64,000 nt of DNA from positions 776,909 through 840,908 of the forward strand of contig FJUW01000023.1 in the NCBI GenBank assembly GCA_900074885.1, written 5' to 3'. Origin of the DNA: Rhynchosporium graminicola (Eukaryota > Ascomycota > Leotiomycetes > Helotiales > Ploettnerulaceae). The position numbers and the translations under genes are program-made. The notes below the pieces were generated by a model. The model made no database searches. It had not been told where the DNA came from and saw nothing but the letters and a program-made list of their open reading frames with translations. Below are positions 34,189 through 45,260 of the stretch, piece by piece; the first letter of the stretch is position 1, and each line of letters starts with the position of its first letter.

Positions 34189-35687
34189 ATGAAGGGAATC
34201 ACAGCTATCTTGTTGGCAAGTCCTCTGGCCCTGGCCACAGGATCCTCTGCCAAATCTTCACCCACGTCTAATTCCTTGTCGTTGCCGCATTTCGTAGAGC
34301 TACCTATTTCACGATCGATGAACCAGTTCGTCACAGAAGTTGGTATCGGAGACCCACCGCAAAGCATTCGCATGGCTATCGATACTGGGAGTGGGTTCAC
34401 CTGGGTCAAGCTACCTGACACCCAAGAATGCTGGCAATGTGTAGAGGGCGAAACCGTTGGATTTTGTGCGAATGGCGAGGACATGATTCACATGTGTAAG
34501 TAAAAGATCCTTGTCTTTGCTCGCTGTCGCTGAAGTGTCCCGTAGTCAACGCCAATGCATCCTGCTCGTACAAGCCGGATGCAAAGAAGCCGTTTACCGC
34601 CTACCGAGACAAAGACTTCATACAAGGCTATCAGAGCTCCGAGAGCCTGAATTTGAACGGTGCCACGATTTCGAAACTTCAGATCAGCATGGTTCAGAAC
34701 TCTACTATGGATGTAGATGGCTTCCTCGGTCTCGGATATCCAGATCAGTTTTTGGGCAAGGGAAAGAAGAAGGGTGCTAAGAAAGACACCCTTCTTGACA
34801 AGATGGTCAAAGGAGGACTCATTCACCACAAAGCATACAGCTTCTACCTGAACGACGACGACGCTGCCACAGGCAATATTCTGCTCGGCGGAATGGATAC
34901 CGATAAATTCACTGGCTCGATGAAGGAAATGCCCATCATTCCTCACAAGGATTCCAGAGGCCACACATCATATCAAGCCCCACAAGTGATGATGACTTCG
35001 CTCGAACTCGATGGAAAGCGCTCCATATCATTCTAAAATGCCGCTATCCTCGATCTGTCTACCAGGATTTCCTACATGCCGCAAGATGTCTTCGAGCCTA
35101 TTCTCGAGATCATCCAGAGATCAGGATCAAATGGTACTCATCTTCCAATCTCCGGATCCAAGGAGGAAGGACAAATAATTAAGTTCGTCGATTGCAAACT
35201 CCGCAACACCCTTTCAGACAGAACCATTACTTTGGGTTTCGGAGGCACCGAAGGAGCGAAAATCGAAGTACCTATTCAGGACTTGATCCGCCCAGCACCC
35301 GGCTGCAATGAAGAAACCATCGAATCCATGCAGGATGAGAACGGCCCTCCTCTGTTGGACTCGCACTGCCCTTGTTATCTCGCAATCGATCAGTCCCCAA
35401 AATCTCATTCCAACGATAAGACCGAGATCATGGTTCTCGGTGACGCTCTCTTGCGCCACGCATATGTCGTGTATGACTTACAGAACAACGTCATCGGAAT
35501 GGCACAAAGAAACTTCAACTCGGATACGAGTAATATTGTAGAGTTCGGGAAGAAGATGAAGGGTTTCCTTGGTATGCAGAGTATTAAAGCCACTGCTTCT
35601 ACTGCTTCCAGGTCAGGTGGCACAGAATTTGACTCGGCCTTTTGGGCTTTGATGGTAATTTTTGGTTGGTTGGTGTTCTTTGCGTGA
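34189..35687 (+). pseudogene. GPI-type aspartic protease (pepsin/yapsin family) with in-frame stop
   Basis: Exon 1 (34189-34495) encodes a signal peptide (MKGITAILLASPLALATG) and the first catalytic motif in MAIDTGSGFTWV. A 50-bp intron (34496-34545, GTAAGT...CCGTAG) leads to exon 2 in frame, with the flap region and GFLGLGYPDQF. The frame meets a TAA at 35034-35036 but continues in the same frame to 35687. The second catalytic motif, normally D-T/S-G, reads DLS at 35052-35060. The C-terminal half keeps family features (ILGDALL-like VLGDALLRHAYVVYDL) and ends in a hydrophobic tail preceded by small residues, typical of GPI attachment. The stop could be a CAA to TAA change. With the second active-site motif also altered, loss of protease function is likely. 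Confidence 0.75.
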
Positions 35688-36418
35688 ATTATTTGCTGGG
35701 TGCAGAAACTTAAGGCGTTAACTTGGATTTAAAGACTTGGTCGCTGAGAAGCGATAGCTGCGAGAAAGGATAATTGATCATCGGATATACATGATTAGTC
35801 ACAGAAAAGTGACGCGAGCCGGCCTTTGAAGCACGAGAGATTGTGTGGTTGATGGCTGGTCAGAACATATGAATGATAGAGCAAGAGCGACGGAAGCGCG
35901 AAGCATGAGTCTTAAGAATTCACAATTGATGGTACCTTGCCTCTATTCGGGATGATTTGGAGACAATCAAATGTGCCCCCGAATGCCGAGACCACGAATT
36001 GACGAGGTCTACCATTTATCACCGTGGTTGTTTCCAGCACAACTCGAGCTTTGCCTATTTCGTCTCCGATCGAGCCAGTGCTGATCTTGTTACTCGTTAA
36101 CAACCTACATCTCTCAGATCTGAAGACCACGATAGGACATTGCTCGAGATAAATCACAAGGGGGACTTGAGAGTTTGACTGAAGTGGCACTCCAAAGTCC
36201 TAAAGGTATGTTGGGACTTGGTCAAAATGTTACTTTCGACTTGAAGTCGCTCCGCCAGGTTTGACTAACACTTAAAACTACCGAAGGATCTTCTGACACT
36301 TGTTCTATATCGTTGCTTCTCGTCGCCATACACGCTGAGACGCGCTGTCTGGTATTCAGGCAATATGGCTGCCCAAATAGTGCTTATCGATCAAGGCAGA
36401 AAATATTGGAAGCACGTC
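35688..36418. other. Spacer with one coding-like minus-strand frame
   Basis: A minus-strand frame at about 35912-36190 has protein-like composition (VVLETTTVINGRPRQFVVSA) but no ATG at its start, no splice partner I can find and no known domain. It may be a gene relic. The rest shows nothing. Confidence 0.35.
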
Positions 36419-37273
36419 CTATTCGCTATCTGACAGCAAGTCAATGACGACGGGCTGCTCCTTGCGCACTATTCTTGACTGTGCTACACTATTCGATAAC
36501 AGCGGACTGATGTCTCTCATCGATAATTGGCTTGAAAATGGCGACATTGGCGAAGGAACACGGAAGCTCTTACTGCGACAAGGACTTTGCGCTGGTAATA
36601 CGAGAATTTGCTCCGCGGGCGATGCAGAACACGCAGCATTCTTGGGCTTCTTCGACATTGTCAACATAGGTTGATCAGGAGCCGTGGAATGCTGCCTTTC
36701 CCGTTTTCTGGTCTGAGAGCCTTTATTGGATGTGTCCGCTACAGCAGCTGACCTGGCGGCTATACCTTCTTTCCGTGGTCTGCCTCGTGGTTTAGCAGAA
36801 GCACCTGGCTTACTCATAGAGAAGGTCTTTGCAACTCGAGCTAGAGGCACTTCTTGTATGATACCCGGCGCTGCGTGACGGAGAACCACTTCGAGCATCT
36901 GGCCAACCTTGATGTTCGCAGATGGCATCCTTCAACTTATCAACAGGTCGGAGAGGGCCATCCGCAACAAAGACGAATTGAATATTGAGCTTCAAGAGTT
37001 TCAGTATTTGATAGAGGATATTTTTCTCGCTTGGCTGCGAGTCTCGTTGCCTAACTATTCGGAGGATCAGTAAGCGATACCAAATGGTGCTGCGTTTAAA
37101 TCGCCTTACCGAGCCTAATTTGGTCGATATGCTCATGGTCATGTATGCAGTATTTGTAGCACCAAACAGCCTCATCTATTGCGATTCGAAGAGGGCGTTT
37201 GTGCTTCTCGAAATGCTCCGCAGCATAAACTGCTATTTTGACCGCGTCGCCTTTCCCAAGCTCATCCCATAGC
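36419..37273 (-). pseudogene. Relic of a GEN1/Yen1-like XPG-family nuclease
   Basis: The minus strand begins at an acceptor (branch point TACTAAC near 37291-37285, then AACAG) followed by LWDELGKGDAVKIAVYAAEH and AIDEAVW. A 55-bp intron (37109-37055) then leads in frame to EKNILYQILKLLKLNIQFVF and VADGPLRP. This is the N-terminal XPG domain of GEN1-like Holliday-junction resolvases, which normally starts MGIPGLWDELG. Directly after, the sequence changes frame into a C-terminal region (36928-36419) with an AT-hook (KPRGRPRKEG) and a PVVIDLLSDSE end. The XPG-I nuclease core, several hundred residues in the family, is missing. The first exon (MGIPG) is not recognisable and its donor looks damaged. 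The locus cannot make an active nuclease. Confidence 0.7.
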
Positions 37274-37805
37274 CTGTTCGACTTGTTAGTAGTGTCAGGG
37301 CAAATTGAGAAAAAACTTTCAGTGAAATTCTCATCCTGGACAAATATTTGATTCATGGAGTATGTTTCTAGGAACACTGATGGTTTCAATAAATAAAGGG
37401 ATGTTGAAACCAACAACTGACGCGGGAAGACGCGACGTGCTGAGACTGCCGCGTCTATCACGTGACCACCTCTCAATTTCACCTGGTTACAGTAAATCGA
37501 TCTTAGCCCTCCCAGTCCAAAAGCTATATGTACTTGGAGGCTCGTCAACGAACCTCATCTCCTGGAAATATCAGGGGAATGACCTTCTAAAGTTGGTAAT
37601 TTGATTACTCGATTATATTCAAAACACAAATGTTGGGAGCTCTCCATCTCGCTCTCCAGAAATGCATTTGTCTAGCCTCGGAAATGTTTGCCCCGAAGAG
37701 TCTGGACGGATAGCAGTGGGATTTGGCAGAGCGAGGCCACTTCCGAAGGCCCTATTCCAGCTCCTTCGTAGCTTTTCGTCGACTTTCAAATAATACATCG
37801 ATGGT
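37274..37805. other. Upstream remnant and spacer
   Basis: The part just upstream of the nuclease relic holds its decayed first intron (about 37274-37340). A sequence resembling a broken exon-1 end (CCAGGATGAGAA, where CCAG/GTGAGAA would be expected) lies near 37331-37342. The remainder shows no gene. Confidence 0.35.
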
Positions 37806-38414
37806 CTAGCTCTCTTGTGTAAGCCTTTTCCAGTCATTTTCCAACATCGAAAAAGATAGCAAGTCATGCCATCCCCCATTATACCACATCCAATCCCTCT
37901 TCCTCCCCTCAAACACGAACCCCAATTTCCCCTCATACAACTCTCTCGCTCCTGAATTGAACGAGAAACACTCTATCCCAATCCGATGTAACCCAGCAAT
38001 CCGAAATCCCCAATCAAGAATCCACTTGATAGCTTCACTACCATACCCCTTTCTCTGATAAGGTGCAACGATATCGATACTAACATCACTATTCCGATGC
38101 TGATAATACCCAGGTTTAAGTCCCGTGAGGGAGATGCATCCGATGGGAGTTAATGGCGGGGCTTTGGTGTCTGACGGGAGCGCTGGGTTTGAAAGTGGGG
38201 GTGCGAGACAAATTATAACGCCGATGAGCTTCTTTGTCTGTACGGACTTCTTCCACTCGCCGCTCTCTTTCTTCGACATTGGTGCGAGGAGGGCATTATC
38301 TGAATTGGAAAATGCGACTGGATCGGACTGGATTAAGTGCATGAATTCTTCATCCTCCGGTGTATCTTCAATCGCGCGGTACACGAGACGGTCGGAGCGA
38401 AAGAGGTCCTCCAT
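37806..38414 (-). CDS. GNAT-family N-acetyltransferase (202 aa)
   Basis: A single exon starts at the ATG in AAAACAATGGAGG; the frame is open a little further upstream without an ATG. The protein begins MEDLFRSDRLVYRAIEDTPE, typical of RimJ/RimL-type acetyltransferases. The acetyl-CoA binding motif A is DIVAPYQRKGYGSEAIKWIL (Q/R-x2-G-x-G/A). It is followed by HRIGIECFSFNSGARELYEG and LGFVFEGRKRD, the usual motif B and final strands. The family transfers acetyl groups to amines or N-termini. The substrate cannot be told from sequence. It is intact although flanked by broken genes. Confidence 0.85.
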   Translation of the reverse strand: MEDLFRSDRLVYRAIEDTPEDEEFMHLIQSDPVAFSNSDNALLAPMSKKESGEWKKSVQTKKLIGVIICLAPPLSNPALPSDTKAPPLTPIGCISLTGLKPGYYQHRNSDVSIDIVAPYQRKGYGSEAIKWILDWGFRIAGLHRIGIECFSFNSGARELYEGKLGFVFEGRKRDWMWYNGGWHDLLSFSMLENDWKRLTQES

Positions 38415-38770
38415 TGTTTTGAAATGGCGAGATAGTGTCGATTTAGCGAACAAAATCCTTGACTTTGAAAGTTTAGGCGTCAGGATAACTTGATAATTTA
38501 GATCTTGCGCCCAGGCAGCTCTTGTTATGATATCTGATGCGAAAAGCTAGCGGAGGAGCCGATTCCATCTCACTATAACAGAATAAGAGGCTACGCCGTC
38601 TTCCAGCTAGCGACCGGCTAATCCGTCAGAGTCATACGGCGACAAGATATAGGCAATTGCGGACAGCTTGATCATAATGAGTCAACATAGACCGTTCGAA
38701 GGGAGCCTCATTGAATCTCCCAAGCGTCGTTTGATGTTCTATGCTTACATTTTGTATCATTCAGAACAAC
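38415..38770. other. Intergenic, nothing recognised
   Basis: This 356-bp spacer contains the promoter of the GNAT gene and the 3' end of the sulfatase relic. No additional feature is visible. Confidence 0.5.
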
Positions 38771-40778
38771 TCATACACACTCATACCACGTCAAACCATC
38801 TCTAAACACCGAGCCCTGGTTTTCAAACATTGGACCCTCTGCATCTATCAAATATTCATTCGAGCAAAAGCTATATTTAATCCTCTGCTGTTCCACTTCA
38901 TAGAAATGGTCGAATCGTTCAGAAAGAGCATCTTCTACATTCGAAACATCGCCTTTCGGATGTAATTGATTCCAAGGCTGCTGGCATGTGATACCCTTGC
39001 ACGATTTCAAAACGAAGAGAAGGGAGTCGAGGCGGGTAATAACCTTAGTGATTGGCAGTCCTGCGATCTTGTGTTCGGTCGAGTGTGAAATCGACAGGAG
39101 ATTGTGCATCTGGGAAGGATCAGCCTAGTTGGTTCAGTTAGCGTGAATCCCTTTGCTAGAAAGCAATTGAATCGCTAGAAAGCTGGGACAATAGGCTTAC
39201 ATCCATATCGTAAAGCTCGTGCTCGTTGTTGCACCAGATCGAGTAGTACAAATTATACTCTGGCACAAGGATTCTGATAGCCTTGTAGGTATTGTTCTTA
39301 TGCAGAATGTCATCTTGCATCAAGTCAGTTACTTCAACCCAAATCGGAACTAGATTCCACTCACGGTCATATTTGCCTTCCCCACCAGCAAAGCCCCAGT
39401 ACTCAACATTGACGTGCTCCTGCGCCGTTCTTGTGCAATCTCAATCCTAGCCTTTGTTACAGGAATTGAACTTCCATCAAAATCATCTCTTTGTGGGATC
39501 CCCAACAAATCGAAGAAAGTCGGAGCCAGATCTGTATGAGTGGTTACAATATCCGTCGTATAACCACCTCCTATACCAGGTCCACGTATTATCAGCGGAA
39601 TGTTGATATCCTCCTCATATCCGCAAGACTTCCCGGGCTGAAGCCGATGTTGGCCGATATGAAACCCATTGTCACTGCTGTAAATGATGTAAGTGTTTTC
39701 CAATATTCCATGGGTCTCAAGACTTTCAAAAAGACCATTGACCATTTCGTCAACGGCTTGGAGTGCTCGAAGTCGCTGTCTGTAGAAGTGATCGTTATAC
39801 TCCACCACCGTCTGATTTTGTTGCTTGAGATCCAGAATCCAATTTGCACCAGATGGCTACCATACGCATCAGCTTTGAAAATTCGAGGTTAGTTCGGACT
39901 ACATACCTCGTCAGGATTAAAGCTGGCCGATCGAGGGACCTTCTCGCCTTTGAAGAGGTGTTGATGTCGTTTAGCTGGCACAGGAGATCCGAGCTCAAAA
40001 GTGTGGCCTTCGTCCAAAATGCTTCCATTCATTTCAATGTTCGCATGTGGTGCGATTGGTGCGATAGTGAGAAAGAACGGATTATCCGCTATCACAGCAT
40101 CGCTCAGTAACTTGAAAGCTTTCTGAGCCAGAACGTCGGTCGATTACTCCCCCTCATATAGCTTTTCGGGGTCTCTCCTGTATACTGGAACGTGCTGTTC
40201 ATGTAGTTGTACGTATACGGGTCGAGAAGAAAGTCCGAAGCAGTAAATCTAGCTGCGTAAGGTTTTTTATAGTTGTCGACTGTATGGACGTTGAATAGTT
40301 TGCCAGTGTAATAGGTGTTATACCCAGCTTGTTGTAGCCACACAGGTAAATACGCTTCGTTGAAACCTTGGGTTACAAACTTCGGGTAGCCACCTGTACC
40401 TTGGATCAATACGTGCTAATAGGCGTAGACATGGAACTTACCATAGGGTGGATTGACGTGTGTAATATTTGTGTTATGGGCAGCTTTTCCAGTCCAAAGA
40501 GTAACTCTCGATGGGCAGCACACAGCGGTTGTGCAGTAATGCTTGTTGAAATACGTGCCTTGATCAAGGAAGTGCTTCTTGACGAACGGCATGTAGTCTA
40601 GAGACGAGAGATGAACATCTTGATCGTCAGTCAAGACAAATACTATGTTTTGCTTGGATTTATTGAAAGTTGAATTGATATCGCCGCCGTTCCCAAGGAC
40701 TTGTCGATTGGAGCCAAAGGTTGTTGCATTTGCCGACGCGACAGAAGACGTCAGCAATGTGAGGTGCAGCCAACGCAT
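38771..40778 (-). pseudogene. Arylsulfatase with two frameshifts and a stop
   Basis: Exons read 40778-40442, 40393 to about 39907 (broken), 39856-39365, 39313-39201 and 39124-38771, with introns of 48, 50, 51 and 76 bp. The protein starts with a signal peptide (MRWLHLTLLTSSVASANA). It keeps the metal-binding FVLTDDQD and the formylglycine motif CCPSRVTLWTGK (C87 would be modified). Exon 2 is broken near 40155 by an apparent 2-nt insertion (TATAT), and in the restored frame a TAA follows at 40144-40146. A further one-base shift lies at about 39420-39450, just before EHVNVEYWGFAGGEGKYD. Downstream exons retain NNTYKAIRIL, YNLYYSIWC and ADPSQMHNLL, as in fungal arylsulfatases of sulfur scavenging. 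Splice sites are still good, so inactivation is recent, or the lesions are assembly errors. Confidence 0.75.
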
Positions 40779-41310
40779 TCTCCGCCAGACCACAGTTTTG
40801 GAGAACTCGTTCAAAAGGCTTTAGGTCTGAAACTGTATCAGAACATTACCTTGGTGAATTTCGCTATGTATAAGATGCTCCTGGGAAGACAGACTTTATG
40901 CGCCCAGGATGATAGCACGTGTTGAAAATATGGGTCTGCTCGCTTGGCTTCCTTTGTTTGGATTCGATTTCATGTTATTGGATAAAGCTAGGTATTGCTG
41001 ACTTTGAGAGCAAACGCGCAACGTGTACCTCCACTTTTGATTCATACATTTCAACCTTCACGAACTGTATACTCGACATCTATGCTTTGAAATACAACAA
41101 GCTGATGGACCCGAGCAGGAATAAGGGACATAACCTTGTAAAAATGGGTTCTTTTAGAATAACCTCCACTTGTCAACAGGAAGGTGATTTCACTATTGTG
41201 CCCTTGCGATGTCTAATCCAAGCACAGCATCGGGACGAAAAAAGTAGTGTTAACCAATATAGCATCGGACAGAGACAATTGTTCTTGCCAGGATCTTTTA
41301 TAATGTTCAG
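40779..41310. other. Spacer, no supported gene
   Basis: This holds the promoter of the sulfatase relic. Plus-strand frames run through it but without a domain. A possible intron end lies just before 41311. Confidence 0.4.
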
Positions 41311-41565
41311 GGTACGACTAACGATTTCATTGCACCATTCATGCTGTATCCTTCGACCTGGAACTGGAAATGGAAGGCTGAATTTCGTCTTCTCTGCCTC
41401 ACCTGGGGGTACCCAGAGGGCGAAGGTCGCACATATGGTGAAGTGGATATCTTATTTGAGCAAATAATGAGTGCGAGAAAGTTCCCATCTGCTGCGGTCG
41501 ATTTAACTCAAGTTCGTGGAGATATTCAAGGCTTGGTAAAAACTCTAGAGGAGAAGCGGGCCTAG
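41311..41565 (+). pseudogene. Orphan coding-like 3' exon
   Basis: After a TTTTATAATGTTCAG acceptor-like site, an open frame with strong protein character runs to a stop at 41565. It contains STWNWKWKAEF, TWGYPEGEGRTYGEVD and DLTQVRGDIQGLVKTLEEKR, an amphipathic helical end. I could not find matching upstream exons. It is probably the surviving tail of a lost gene. I do not recognise the family. Confidence 0.35.
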
Positions 41566-41856
41566 AAAAACTCGTCTTGACCGAAGCTGGAGCTTGTTCT
41601 TCTATTCAGATATTGATATATTAATCCAGAGTTAGAGAATGTCTCGGGGACATGTCACATGCGCCTGAATGTATATCCAATGGTCCCGAGTCGAAAATAT
41701 GCCACTAGCCTGCCCTGAGACTCATTCATGCCCAAGGTACTTTCAGGACGATCCTCGAGCAATAGTGTAGATTTGCAGAATCTGATATTTTTATGCATTT
41801 GATGTGGGTTAAAGAGGAAGGTAAATGTTAACAGTATCAGACTTGATTTGCATGCT

Positions 41857-43610
41857 TCAGACTCCTCTGACCTTAACCCTGACGCCCAGGCTCTCATCCC
41901 TTACATATGGGATCGCATAGTCAGCTACCATGTCAACATCATCTCGACCAGTCTGATAAAGTTCAAGCGTAGGACTGCTTTGTTTACCCGTCCCATCATA
42001 CAGATCATACTTCCTGAAAATACCAGACAAGATTACGTAAAGCTCAGAGTACGCGAGAGCCATCTGTCAAAGTTAGTTGTGTGAGAATCAAGTTGAGGAA
42101 CTGGACATACGCCAAGACATCTTCGAGGCCCACGGGAGAAAGCCAACTGGTACTTGTCGAGTCTCAGATTATCAATATATCGCTCTGGTCTGAAGACAGA
42201 TGGTTCGGGATAGATTTCCTCGTTTCTACTCAACAGAGGGGCTGTCATTCCGACTGGGATCTAGACCATGTCAGTCTCATTGCTCCAACCAGAGTACTGA
42301 ACTTACTCCTCTGTTAATAATCCATTTCTTTCCAGTCTTTCGGTCCTCGTACAGCAAGTCTTCGTCTGGCGCAACTCTTTCTTGGCGAATGCTACCTCCG
42401 GGATGCATTCGGATGCCCTCTTGGATCACAGCCGTGAGATAAGGCAGTGCTTCAATTTGGGACAAGACTGGCTCGTTGTTTGGGTCGGGTATCGCAGCTA
42501 TCAGCTCTGCTCTCAACTTCTTGAATATTGCCGGATTAGCGAGAATCTGGTAGGTGATCGCTGTAAGTGTAATTGAAGTCGTGTCAGTCCCGGCACCAAG
42601 CATGACTCTAGCCTCCTCAAGCATTCTCTCGTCAGACTTGTCCGCTATCGAAAGGTTAGGATTACGAAGTAGAATGTGGAAGACTGTCGATTCCGCGTTA
42701 TCGGACGAACCGATGTCCTTGATCTCCATCTTCACGTTGGTAAGTCGCCTGTTCAGATCCTAGCTTTCATTAATAGGAGACTCTCAATTAAGACCGATCA
42801 CATCAATAACGGACCTGCATCAACTGAAGGAAGATCTCTAGTTGCGGAATAAGCAGCGCAACCACCCACTGTGGAAGAGCTTCGATGGTTGGTACGAACC
42901 AAGGATTCCAAGTAATGAAGTGAAAACCTTTGCCAGCATCATGAAAAGCAGAAAAGTAGGGCTTGTTGAGATCTTCTTTATCGAGATTATTGTTGCTCTC
43001 GCCGAAGCAGTGATCAGAAATAATGTCCGAAGTCGCAGCAGAGTAGAGCGTATTGGTAACCATGACCTCCCCTGATTTTGAACTCCTATCTAATCTCTCG
43101 AGAACTTTTTGCAAAGTACGTTGAAGTACAGGCTCTAGCTTCCGCACATTCTTTTTAGAAAAGAAGGGATTCAACGGTGCACGACGTCTTCGATGGACTT
43201 CGTGGTATCTAGTTCCCACGCCTGAATAGGGAGCTGAATATCCATTTACGGCCACCTTATATTTGTCCCGACATTTCCCAGGGCCTCCGAAAATGGGATC
43301 AATAAATTCTGGGTCGCTCATGTGGAGAACGTCTGGTCTGATCCGGACGATTGGACCGTATTTCTTGTGCATCGCCTCGACGACCCAGATGTATTGACCC
43401 CCCTTGATGACATCGTAGTAAAATGCATACAATGAAGTTAAAGCTGGAAATAGATCAGCGATACATTCCCTCGCGGATCCCATACATATTACCTGCGATT
43501 TTGGGACCTGGAAATTTAGCCAAGGGGCTGAAGTATAGCCGGTATATTGCTAATCCGAACAGAAACAGCCCGAAAATTAGAACGACAGAGAAAGCCGTTA
43601 TGAACACCAT
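41857..43610 (-). CDS. Cytochrome P450 monooxygenase (518 aa)
   Basis: Five exons join in frame: 43610-43493, 43443-42815, 42759-42307, 42260-42111 and 42063-41857, with introns of 46-55 bp. The N-terminus is a membrane anchor (residues about 2-25), then YFSPLAKFPGPK with the proline hinge. The I-helix oxygen-binding motif AGTDTTS is near residue 305. E-x-x-R is EGIR at about 363-366. The PERF-like motif is FRPERY. The haem motif is FSRGPRRCLG with the ligand Cys at about 448, split from the next exon by intron 4. All essential residues are present, so the enzyme should be active at the ER with a P450 reductase. The sequence style is that of fungal secondary-metabolism P450s such as trichodiene-oxygenase relatives, but no biosynthetic backbone gene lies beside it and the substrate is unknown. 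Confidence 0.9.
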
Positions 43611-44297
43611 TTGGCTCGAAGAGATTGAGACTTCATGTGCAATGTTATTGTTTACTCAGTCCGAGGGCAATAGAAAGACATTGCAGTTTACAGACTGATA
43701 GATAGCAAAGGTTGTTTGATTGAGTACGGAGTTCACGGAAACTTTATTGAGAGAGGGTGACACTAAGTACATAATATACGCCAGTAGCAGTACTTATGCG
43801 CACGTAGGTGAACTGGAAGAGAATTCCCACACAAATAACTGTGGATATGGATATGGATATTTCAAAGTATTGCAGCGAGGCTTCCTGGGCTCACGTTGTT
43901 ATCCTGATACTCACTACCTGGCTATCATACAGTTGGCTGACGATTATTTCGAATCGTATAATGTGAGTGTTTGATGAAAATGTATGAGTTGCGATGCTGA
44001 AACCGTGAACAGTCAGAAAGCGGGCATGGACTGAATGAATACATGAATCATAAAATGAAGCCATCGAGATGAATAAGATTTCAATTTATATGCTCAGGGT
44101 GCAATGCCAAGATACTGTAATCACATGATGGCGTCCCCCATCCGTTTGTTGACAATCGCGACCCCTCCAACCCTCGCCTCGCACCCAACAGTTAACAATC
44201 ACAGCTCGCCAGATACAAATCTACCGCAGATCTTCACATCCTGCAATATCCGCAGCCTTGCCCCGAAAGACATCGACCCAGAGCGCAAACCATTCCT
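43611..44297. promoter_or_regulatory. Divergent intergenic region P450 / SPC19
   Basis: The P450 (minus) and SPC19 (plus) genes start on either side of this 0.69-kb stretch, which must hold both promoters. A short GATATG repeat occurs at about 43842-43860. No specific site is claimed. Confidence 0.5.
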
Positions 44298-44948
44298 ATG
44301 TCCGCACAATCCCAATCCCTCTCCTCCCTCTCGGCATCCGTCGCATCCCTACGGAGTTCTCTCTCCCTACTCGATAGCTCGATATCAATTCTTGACTCTG
44401 GGATAAGTGATTTTCCACGCTTGAAGAAAGTGTTATCCAGCACTCGGGTATCTTCCCCATTCCCCCTCCGCACCCTCCTCACCTGGCCTGTCATCCCCTA
44501 AACTGCTTCGTTATCACGATTATTTACTGACAAGTAATAGCATTTCGAACTCACACCCCACTCCACCCTGCAATCAGCCCAATCCTCCTTAGCATCAGAA
44601 CTCGCCCCCGCAATCAGCACCCTACTCTCCCGCGCCGAAATATACATCTCCAAACTAGAGCGCAAACAAAATAATCTCATCGCGCGCTCGGAACTCTTAG
44701 AAGGACGATTAGAAGGTGCTGGCGGGTTGAGGAAACAGCAGAGTAGGGAAAAGCTGGGGAGGAGTGGAGGTGCTGGAGGTCTTGGTGGGAAGGGAGGAGG
44801 AAAGGGGAATGAGGAGAAGAAATTGAGGTTGAAGGCGTTGAAGGGGAAGAAGGAAAGGCTGGGGTATGCGGTTGAGAGGTTGACTTTGCAGAGTCAGCAA
44901 CGGCAGAGGCAGTTGCGCATGAGTGTTGCTGGTAGTGCTAATGCCTGA
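44298..44948 (+). CDS. SPC19: DASH complex subunit Spc19 (185 aa)
   Basis: There are two exons, 44298-44447 and 44541-44948. The 93-bp intron (GTATCT...AGTAATAG) falls between codons. The N-terminus is Ser/Leu-rich heptad sequence (LRSSLSLLDSSISILDSGIS), then DFPRLKKVLSSTRHFELTP, the signature of Spc19. A second coiled coil follows (AEIYISKLERKQNNLIARSE, LLEGRL), with a Gly/Lys-rich linker and a basic C-terminal helix. Spc19 is one of ten DASH/Dam1 subunits that ring kinetochore microtubules in mitosis. The length is slightly above that of yeast Spc19. The recognition rests on the N-terminal half. Confidence 0.85.
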
Positions 44949-45260
44949 GGATGTGAGGATTCAGGCCTGGTATTGAATGAGATGTGTGGTTGGTATACTG
45001 GTGGATGGCGAGCGACGGCGGAGTAGACGGGTCAGGAAGAGGTCTCGGAAAACATCAGGACGCCGTGGTGTTATAATGCCTCGAGAGATCGTTCAAGCTT
45101 ACTGCGGTCTGTATAGTTGAGGCGAGGCGGTTTGAATGCGACTAGTTGTGGACAAGAGGAGGCGAAAGTTTGGTTTCAATTCTAATATGCTAGAATATGC
45201 AAAACTACCGGGATTGCAACCGATCCTCTCACACACGCATTTGCGCCCATGATGTATAAT
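44949..45260. other. 3' space between convergent genes
   Basis: SPC19 (plus) and MET1 (minus) converge on this 312-bp spacer. Nothing but UTR-like sequence is seen. Confidence 0.6.

Noticed and set aside
35912..36190. Minus-strand coding-like frame
   Set aside because: Begins without ATG and no partner exon was found; noted only as a possible relic.
41857..43610. Secondary-metabolite gene cluster around the P450
   Set aside because: No polyketide synthase, NRPS, terpene synthase or pathway regulator lies beside it; neighbours are Spc19 and a sulfatase relic.
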